In this document: in pieces, positions 33,161-38,023 of the stretch
How the letters are laid out: each line of letters opens with the position of its first letter
Numbering within the stretch: position 1 is the stretch's first letter
DNA from: Allomuricauda sp. CP2A
GTDB taxonomy: Bacteria; Bacteroidota; Bacteroidia; Flavobacteriales; Flavobacteriaceae
NCBI RefSeq assembly: GCF_001683915.1
Contig: NZ_LXTT01000106.1
Coordinates: 1 to 38,023 of the forward strand
Reading direction: 5' to 3'
DNA: 38,023 nt
Program-made: the position numbers and the translations under genes
Notes under the pieces: model-generated
The model's database searches: none
What the model was told of the DNA's origin: nothing
Seen by the model: only the letters and a program-made list of their open reading frames with translations

Positions 33161-34025
33161 AAACCTCAAATTCTTTCTTCTTAATAGCTTCATCTATAAT
33201 TTCGGTTTCAAGTTTTTTTACATAATCCAACCTTCGCCTGTTCAAGATCAATTGTCGTATATCGGGAGCTATGTATTCAAAGGGAGCCGTGTCATTGACT
33301 TCCAACACATTGGTCACCATTCCCAAATATACCTCTAACGAATCTTGTAGCTCAAAAAATTGTGATTTTTTTAAGTAGTCCCCTTCATTTGCAGGTGTTA
33401 AGGGCGGGATTTCTTCAATGACCCTGGAGGCACTCACCCAAATGGAATCATTGAAGTGCATTTTTTTGAACTGCACGGCAATGGAGTCCAAATACTTTTT
33501 ATCGCTTTGCTTCCAGTCCCTGATTCGGGCCTTTACCTGATCCTTGTCCAAAAACTGTTCGGGCATGCCCACAAAACGTAGCTGTACAAGTTTTTCGTTG
33601 AGCTTAAAATTTTCTTTTTCCCGTTCGTAGTATTGCTGGAGCTGGGAATTGGTCACAGCCGTATCCTGCGCTTGGAGCACCAAGGCCTCAATATAGGCCC
33701 TTGTGTACAAATCTGCACGGTAATTGGACACCAAGCGGTCAAACTCTGCCAATTTCTCTTCCGGCAAATTTATTTTGGATTTGGACAACAGCAATTGTTT
33801 GGAAGCCCAGTTGTTGATATAATCGGTCACAAACAACGTACTGTCCTGTTCAGACATGTCATCACTTATAAGAGAAGCAATGTCATCTTTATACAAGTAC
33901 GTGTCCCCAACCCTGGCAAGAGGTTCCTTCTCCTCCTCTTTATTGAAAAGGCCCTCGCAGGATGAAACCAACAGAGCACCTATGAGGCAAAGTAGGAGAA
34001 GACTATTTTTTTGGAGCTTAAGCAT
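33144..34025 (-). CDS. SurA-like lipoprotein lacking an obvious PPIase domain
   Basis: This 293-residue protein has a signal peptide ending LLVSSC (Cys22-region lipobox) and then EGLFNKEEEKE, an acidic patch that may direct surface export. Residues about 35-150 resemble the SurA helical N-domain (VGDTYLYKDDIASLI, YINNWASKQLLLSKSKINLPEE). The region where a parvulin domain is expected has no GG/FGYHII-type motifs. The start at 34025 fits the lipoprotein signal. The promoter -7 element ends only 5 bp upstream (34030), implying a leaderless mRNA. It is the first gene of the surA-moxR operon. Confidence 0.85.
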   Translation of the reverse strand: MLKLQKNSLLLLCLIGALLVSSCEGLFNKEEEKEPLARVGDTYLYKDDIASLISDDMSEQDSTLFVTDYINNWASKQLLLSKSKINLPEEKLAEFDRLVSNYRADLYTRAYIEALVLQAQDTAVTNSQLQQYYEREKENFKLNEKLVQLRFVGMPEQFLDKDQVKARIRDWKQSDKKYLDSIAVQFKKMHFNDSIWVSASRVIEEIPPLTPANEGDYLKKSQFFELQDSLEVYLGMVTNVLEVNDTAPFEYIAPDIRQLILNRRRLDYVKKLETEIIDEAIKKKEFEVYEKNK

Positions 34026-34029
34026 TTCG

Positions 34030-34059
34030 CAAAAATAACAATTACAACATCCCAAACAA
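34030..34059 (-). promoter_or_regulatory. surA-moxR operon promoter
   Basis: On the minus strand TTG (complement 34057-34059), a 19-nt spacer and TATTTTTG (complement 34030-34037) form a near-ideal promoter. The TSS predicted 7 nt downstream falls on or beside the ATG at 34025. Confidence 0.65.
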
Positions 34060-34141
34060 GCAGGTTCCTTTCTCATTAACAGATTTTTAGTAGGCCGTAC
34101 CATCAAAGAAATTGTTACATTAGTACCAAACCACTCCAAAA

Positions 34142-34594
34142 ATGAAGTACACTACGGAAATTGTTGTTGACCTCCCGCGTGATGAATTTATTAAGAAACT
34201 AGATAACCCAGAGAACATGAAACACTGGCAGCGTGGGCTTATGGGCTACGAACAACTTTCAAAAAATCCCGGTCAGGAAGGTGCCCAGATGAGCCTTAGC
34301 TTTAAAATGGGAAATCGGAAAATGGATATGGTGGAGACCATCATGAAGCGCAACCTTCCAGAAGAAATGCATACCACCTACGACACCAAAGGCGTGCACA
34401 ACATCCAAAAAAACTATTTTAAAGAGGAGGATGGAAAAACCCGGTGGATTTCGGAAAGCGAATTTCAGTTTTCAGGTTTTGGCATGAAATTGATGGGCCT
34501 TTTGATGCCAGGTGCATTTAAAAAACAGTCCAAGAAGTATATGGAAGATTTTAAGGCATTTGCCGAAAACGGCACCTCAGTTGAACATCTTTGA
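34142..34594 (+). CDS. SRPBCC-family protein
   Basis: This 150-residue protein has a START/Bet v1-like fold: an N-terminal strand (YTTEIVVDLPRDEFIKKLDNPENMKHWQRGL) where the DNPENMKHW segment is typical of SRPBCC proteins, then a hydrophobic cavity lining and a long C-terminal helix (GAFKKQSKKYMEDFKAFAE). Members bind lipids or other hydrophobic ligands. No ligand can be named. It heads a plus-strand group with the small gene 4 bp later, the beta-lactamase-like lipoprotein and a second SRPBCC protein. Confidence 0.85.
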   Translation: MKYTTEIVVDLPRDEFIKKLDNPENMKHWQRGLMGYEQLSKNPGQEGAQMSLSFKMGNRKMDMVETIMKRNLPEEMHTTYDTKGVHNIQKNYFKEEDGKTRWISESEFQFSGFGMKLMGLLMPGAFKKQSKKYMEDFKAFAENGTSVEHL

Positions 34595-34598
34595 TCCC

Positions 34599-34856
34599 AT
34601 GGAAAAGACCTTAGATCGAAAAATTAAAATAATCTGGGACTTTAGAGGTCCCGGTGCGGCCAATATCGCGGAACACTACCAAAAGCACCTTGAAGAGTTT
34701 GTAATGATAGAAGAGCTGAAGTTCGATATTACGGGAGTTGAACATTACAGCCCAACGCACAGCACTGCTTTTCTTGTGGTGGCGGAGTTTGAACTAAAAG
34801 AGGTAAAAGAACTCCTAAAGCCGCACAGGGGCGAAATTTATATTGAAGAACACTAA
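34599..34856 (+). CDS. Small conserved-looking protein of unknown function
   Basis: This 85-residue acidic protein has no signal peptide and no motif I can assign. Visible features are a strand-rich beginning (KIKIIWDFRGPGAANIAEHYQKHLEEF), a histidine-containing middle (GVEHYSPTHSTAFLVVAEFELKEV) and a glutamate-rich end (GEIYIEEH). The start at 34599 lies 4 bp after the previous stop, and the same frame is open upstream only inside the preceding gene. The coding pattern and operon position argue that it is real. Confidence 0.7.
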   Translation: MEKTLDRKIKIIWDFRGPGAANIAEHYQKHLEEFVMIEELKFDITGVEHYSPTHSTAFLVVAEFELKEVKELLKPHRGEIYIEEH

Positions 34857-34874
34857 ACGAATCCAAAATTTATC

Positions 34875-36008
34875 ATGTGGGGCAGATTTCTATTTTTGGG
34901 ATTGATTATTTTCACTGTTTCCTGCGGTGGTGTCAGTTACAAAGACCCGTTGGAAAAAGCGCTCAGTTCCAAAAACCCATTGATCACAAGGGTAATGGAG
35001 AACCTAAAGGCACATGAGCTGCAAATACGGTACACCCAAATAGACCGAAGGAACGATAGCATTATTTTTACCGATTTTGATTTTCAGGTAAACAAGGACA
35101 ACTATTTTTATCCGGCCAGCACGGCAAAATTTCCCGTGGCCGTGGCCACTCTTGAAAAACTCAATGCCATTGATTCCCTTTCCATGCATACCCGATTTTA
35201 TGTGGAAGGAGATTCTGTGGAAACCACTTTTGCCCAGGCCATCTCGGAAATCTTTGCGGTTTCGGACAATGCCGCCAACAACCGATTGATTGAATTTTTG
35301 GGTCAGGACGACCTCAACCAACGCATGCGGAAGAGAGGAGTGCAACCCATCCGAATTGCCCATAGACTGTCTGCGCCAAATGGTGATGACGTGACCACCA
35401 AGCCCTTGGTCATTTATTTGAACGATTCCACAACCGTTCTCAGCAAACCCATCATCAACACACCTGCCAAACCCTTGCAATTGCGTAAAATCAAAAAAGG
35501 AAAAGGATATTATGAAGATGATTCTCCACAAAAAGGACCCTTTGATTTTTCCCTGAAGAACTATTTCCCCATCCAATCCCAAAATGCCCTCCTAAAACGC
35601 ATCATTTTTCCCCAAGCTTTCCCCAAAGAGCAGCAATTTGACCTAAAGGATGAACAACGCAGTTTTTTGTTGGAGGCCATGCACACCCTTCCAGCTAAGT
35701 TGGGGTACGACCCCGAGGAATATTACGACAGCTATGTGAAATTTTTCATGTTCGGGGATATGTACGACCCTATGCCCGAACACATCAAAATATATAATAA
35801 GGTAGGTTATGCCTACGGCACCCTAACCGATTGTGCCTATATCCACGACACCAAAAACAATATCGATTTTATGATCAATGCTACCATTTTGGTGAACAGC
35901 AACGAGGTTTTTAACGATGACAATTATGATTATGATGAAGTGGGCATTCCTTTTTTGGCACAGTTGGGGCGAGAATTGTATGAGTATGAATTAAAACGAA
36001 AACGATGA
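34875..36008 (+). CDS. Class A beta-lactamase-like serine hydrolase lipoprotein
   Basis: This 377-residue protein starts with a lipoprotein signal ending FTVSC (Cys17), then GGVSYKD. It has the penicillin-recognising serine-hydrolase motifs in order: STAK (Ser82-Lys85), SDN (Ser130-Asn132) and KVG (Lys309-Gly311). The third is the usual KTG with Val in place of Thr. I see no clear omega-loop ExxLN, and an insertion separates SDN from KVG, so a true resistance beta-lactamase is unlikely. A housekeeping cell-wall or signalling hydrolase is more plausible. It overlaps the next gene by ATGA. Confidence 0.82.
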   Translation: MWGRFLFLGLIIFTVSCGGVSYKDPLEKALSSKNPLITRVMENLKAHELQIRYTQIDRRNDSIIFTDFDFQVNKDNYFYPASTAKFPVAVATLEKLNAIDSLSMHTRFYVEGDSVETTFAQAISEIFAVSDNAANNRLIEFLGQDDLNQRMRKRGVQPIRIAHRLSAPNGDDVTTKPLVIYLNDSTTVLSKPIINTPAKPLQLRKIKKGKGYYEDDSPQKGPFDFSLKNYFPIQSQNALLKRIIFPQAFPKEQQFDLKDEQRSFLLEAMHTLPAKLGYDPEEYYDSYVKFFMFGDMYDPMPEHIKIYNKVGYAYGTLTDCAYIHDTKNNIDFMINATILVNSNEVFNDDNYDYDEVGIPFLAQLGRELYEYELKRKR

Positions 36009-36514
36009 GCAAGTTGACTTTTGACAATTTTACCAAAAAGATTTTCATTAAAGCGCCCAAAGAAAAACTCTATTGGTGCTGGGGCACTTCCGAAGGGATT
36101 GCATCCTGGTTTTTGAGTGAAGCCATTTATACTTCAAACGGCAAACAGCGAGAACCTGATGAGAACATTCAAGCGGGTGATGACTACATCTGGAGATGGC
36201 ACAATTGGGATGGGCAGGAAACGGGAAAAGTGCTTCAGGCCAACGGAACGGATTTTTTGGAGATTTCCTTTGCCAACAGCAAGGTTTCTGTCAGTCTGGA
36301 AGACCACGGCAATGCTGTACTCCTAATCTTGAAGCAACATGAAATTCCAACGGATGAGGATAGTAAGTTGAACATCCATTATGGTTGCAGCAACGGTTGG
36401 ACCTTTTGGCTGGCCAACCTAAAAGCCTATTTGGAGCATGGGATTTTGCTCAACGAAACGGAGTTCGACCTGCGCAATATCCCATTATCTGGATTTGAAT
36501 TTGTGAATATGTAA
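36005..36514 (+). CDS. SRPBCC (AHSA1/START-like) protein
   Basis: This 169-residue protein has the AHSA1 layout: FTKKIFIKAPKEKLYWCWGTSEGIASWFL at the start, then the conserved tryptophan-rich strand YIWRWHNWDGQETGKVLQ, EISFAN, VSLEDHGNAVLLILKQHE and the C-terminal helix CSNGWTFWLANLKAYLEHGI. This fits the ligand-binding or Hsp90-activator-like cavity. It is unlike the first SRPBCC gene of this operon in sequence, so the two are not recent duplicates. It is convergent with rimO; the stops are 3 bp apart. Confidence 0.86.
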   Translation: MSKLTFDNFTKKIFIKAPKEKLYWCWGTSEGIASWFLSEAIYTSNGKQREPDENIQAGDDYIWRWHNWDGQETGKVLQANGTDFLEISFANSKVSVSLEDHGNAVLLILKQHEIPTDEDSKLNIHYGCSNGWTFWLANLKAYLEHGILLNETEFDLRNIPLSGFEFVNM

Positions 36515-36517
36515 ACC

Positions 36518-37825
36518 TTATTTAGGGGCTGGAATGCCGTACAAATCAAAATCAGAAGCCTCCGTAATTTCAATCTGGGTGAAATCGCCAATTTTCACAT
36601 AGTGCTTGGCCGCATCAATGAGCACTTCGTTGTCCACATCCGGGGAATCGAATTCCGTGCGGCCTACAAAGTAGTTTCCTTCTTTTCGGTCTATGATACA
36701 GCGAAATGTCTTTCCAATTTTCTCTTGATTGAGTTCCCAGGAAATCTGCGATTGTATCTCCATGATCTCGTTGGCGCGTTGCTGTTTTACTTCTTCGGGA
36801 ACATCATCTTCCAAGGAATAGGCATGGGTATTTTCTTCATGGCTGTAGGTGAAGCAGCCCAAACGTTCAAATCGCATTTCCTTCACCCAATTTTTCAGGG
36901 TCTGGAAATCTTCCTCCGTTTCTCCGGGATAGCCCACAATCAAGGTGGTACGGATGGTCATTTCGGGAACGACTGCCCTGAAATCCTGTAACAACTTGGT
37001 GGTTTTGGCCTGTGTTGTTCCCCTCCGCATGCTTTTTAGAATGGCATTTGAAATATGTTGTAAAGGAATATCAATATAATTGCAGACTTTGGGTTCGTTC
37101 CGCATTACCTCCAACACATCCATTGGAAATCCGGTTGGAAAAGCATAGTGCAGGCGAATCCATTCAATCCCCTCCACCTTGACCAAATTTTGGAGCAATT
37201 CGGCCAAATTCCGTTTTTTGTAGAGGTCCAGACCATAATAGGTCAGGTCTTGGGCAATCAAAATCAGTTCTTTAACTCCTTTTGCGGCCAATTTTTCTGA
37301 TTCAGCCACCAATTCTTCAATGGGTTTGCTCTTGTGCTTGCCCCGCATCAACGGAATGGCACAAAACGAACAGGGACGGTCACAGCCTTCGGCAATTTTT
37401 AGATAGGCATAATTTTTTGGGGTGGTCGTTAAGCGTTCGCCCAGCAATTCATGTTTGTAATCGGCGCCCAATGCTTTCAAGAGATTGGGCAAGTCACTGG
37501 TGCCAAAATATTCGTCCACATTGGGAATTTCCTGTTGCAGGTCGGGTTTATAGCGTTCACTGAGACATCCGGTCACAAAAACCTTGTCCACTTCGCCTGC
37601 TTCCTTCTTTTGCACATATTCCAAAATGGTGTTCACGCTTTCTTCCTTGGCATTGGCGATAAAACCGCAGGTATTGATCACTACCACATTGCCCTCCTCC
37701 TCATGGACCACTTCTTTGTTGTTGGCACGCAATTGCCCCATCAACACTTCGGAGTCGTAGACATTTTTGCTACAACCCAAGGTCACCACATTGATTTTGT
37801 TCTTCTTCAGTGATTTTGTCCGCAT
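36518..37825 (-). CDS. rimO: Ribosomal protein S12 methylthiotransferase
   Basis: RimO adds a methylthio group to Asp89 of S12. Its 435 residues have the N-terminal UPF0004 domain with three cluster cysteines (Cys18, Cys53, Cys87) and VTLGCSKN at the start. The radical SAM triad Cys148-x3-Cys152-x2-Cys155 sits in CDRPCSFCAIPLMRG, with RLHYAFPTGF and IDIPLQHIS later, and a C-terminal TRAM domain follows (about 370-435). I start it at ATG 37825 because the longer frame runs into the -7 element. Confidence 0.97.
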   Translation of the reverse strand: MRTKSLKKNKINVVTLGCSKNVYDSEVLMGQLRANNKEVVHEEEGNVVVINTCGFIANAKEESVNTILEYVQKKEAGEVDKVFVTGCLSERYKPDLQQEIPNVDEYFGTSDLPNLLKALGADYKHELLGERLTTTPKNYAYLKIAEGCDRPCSFCAIPLMRGKHKSKPIEELVAESEKLAAKGVKELILIAQDLTYYGLDLYKKRNLAELLQNLVKVEGIEWIRLHYAFPTGFPMDVLEVMRNEPKVCNYIDIPLQHISNAILKSMRRGTTQAKTTKLLQDFRAVVPEMTIRTTLIVGYPGETEEDFQTLKNWVKEMRFERLGCFTYSHEENTHAYSLEDDVPEEVKQQRANEIMEIQSQISWELNQEKIGKTFRCIIDRKEGNYFVGRTEFDSPDVDNEVLIDAAKHYVKIGDFTQIEITEASDFDLYGIPAPK

Positions 37826-37844
37826 AGTTGCTATAAATGGTCTG

Positions 37845-37852
37845 CAAAAATA
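37845..37852 (-). promoter_or_regulatory. rimO promoter -7 element
   Basis: The minus strand reads TATTTTTG. Predicted start near 37838, 13 nt before the ATG. No -33 TTG at the expected spacing. Confidence 0.55.
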
Positions 37853-37881
37853 CAATAAGGCAGGGCATTCGATGGATTTAT

Positions 37882-37974
37882 GGGAATATATTATTCATTG
37901 CAGCCTTAAAAAGGATTGTTCAAAAAACAAAATATGGACATTTACATGGATTATATTCCATTTTGGGAATATAT
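37882..37974. repeat. Direct and inverted GGGAATATAT copies upstream of rimO
   Basis: GGGAATATAT occurs at 37882-37891 and again at 37965-37974, and TATATTCC (37952-37959) pairs with GGAATATA (37966-37973) across 6 bp. The window ends 50 bp later, so the gene these sites might serve is outside it. I see no ORF in 37860-38023. Confidence 0.45.
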
Positions 37975-38023
37975 AAACGTATTTTACATTTATACAAACA
38001 CGTTGTACGCAAGCATAAAATAC

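Noticed and set aside
34875..36008. Antibiotic-resistance beta-lactamase
   Set aside because: STAK and SDN are present but KTG is KVG, the order contains a long insertion, and no ExxLN omega-loop is visible.

Overview
This window looks like a chromosomal segment of a marine-type Flavobacteriaceae bacterium (Bacteroidota). Four things point there: the 16S sequence and its Bacteroidota-style 3' end; repeated promoters of the Bacteroidota form TTG-N19/20-TAnnTTTG; the protein families (split transketolase, mitochondrial-type aconitase, TSP3-rich FKBP lipoprotein, a carotenoid cluster with crtZ); and the near absence of Shine-Dalgarno sequences. A Muricauda/Allomuricauda-like genus is possible, but the sequence alone does not settle it.

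Layout. 1-2062: the promoter-proximal end of an rRNA operon on the minus strand (promoter, 16S, tRNA-Ile), with a 62-bp tandem repeat in the spacer that copies the 3' end of tRNA-Ile. 2224-5554: thrS-infC-rpmI-rplT translation operon on the plus strand, closed by a terminator. 5625-9167: yjbQ, a Cof-type HAD phosphatase, a dienelactone hydrolase and a secreted protein usually mislabelled asparagine synthetase B. 9196-14184: dnaB, accA, an LptF/G permease and tgt on the minus strand. 14290-18879: split transketolase, a beta-barrel outer-membrane protein, an FKBP lipoprotein on the opposite strand, an Hsp15-like protein and a phosphoribosyltransferase. 18871-19625: aroK and tRNA-Lys diverging from back-to-back promoters. 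19915-22957: a three-gene RND-adaptor/MacB/LolD-type export operon. 23025-23194: tRNA-Leu(GAG).

23303-26991: a MerR-type regulator followed by crtI-crtB-crtZ. The regulator keeps the CarH/LitR cobalamin-photoreceptor signature (W-x9-EH and ExHxxG), so this is probably a light-controlled carotenoid operon using B12. 27224-28350: two tandem TlpA-like thioredoxins, one of which has lost both redox cysteines. 28430-30697: aconitase. 30799-34025: an envelope-biogenesis operon of two SurA-like proteins and a MoxR ATPase. 34142-36514: two SRPBCC proteins, a small unknown protein and a class A beta-lactamase-like lipoprotein. 36518-37825: rimO.

Most of the window is ordinary core genome. The parts worth a second look are the B12-type photoreceptor with a dyad on its own promoter, the tRNA-copying spacer repeats, the non-AUG start of infC, the SSB-like tail on DnaB, the cysteine-free zinc site of Tgt, the redox-dead thioredoxin paralogue, and several very short or absent 5' leaders.
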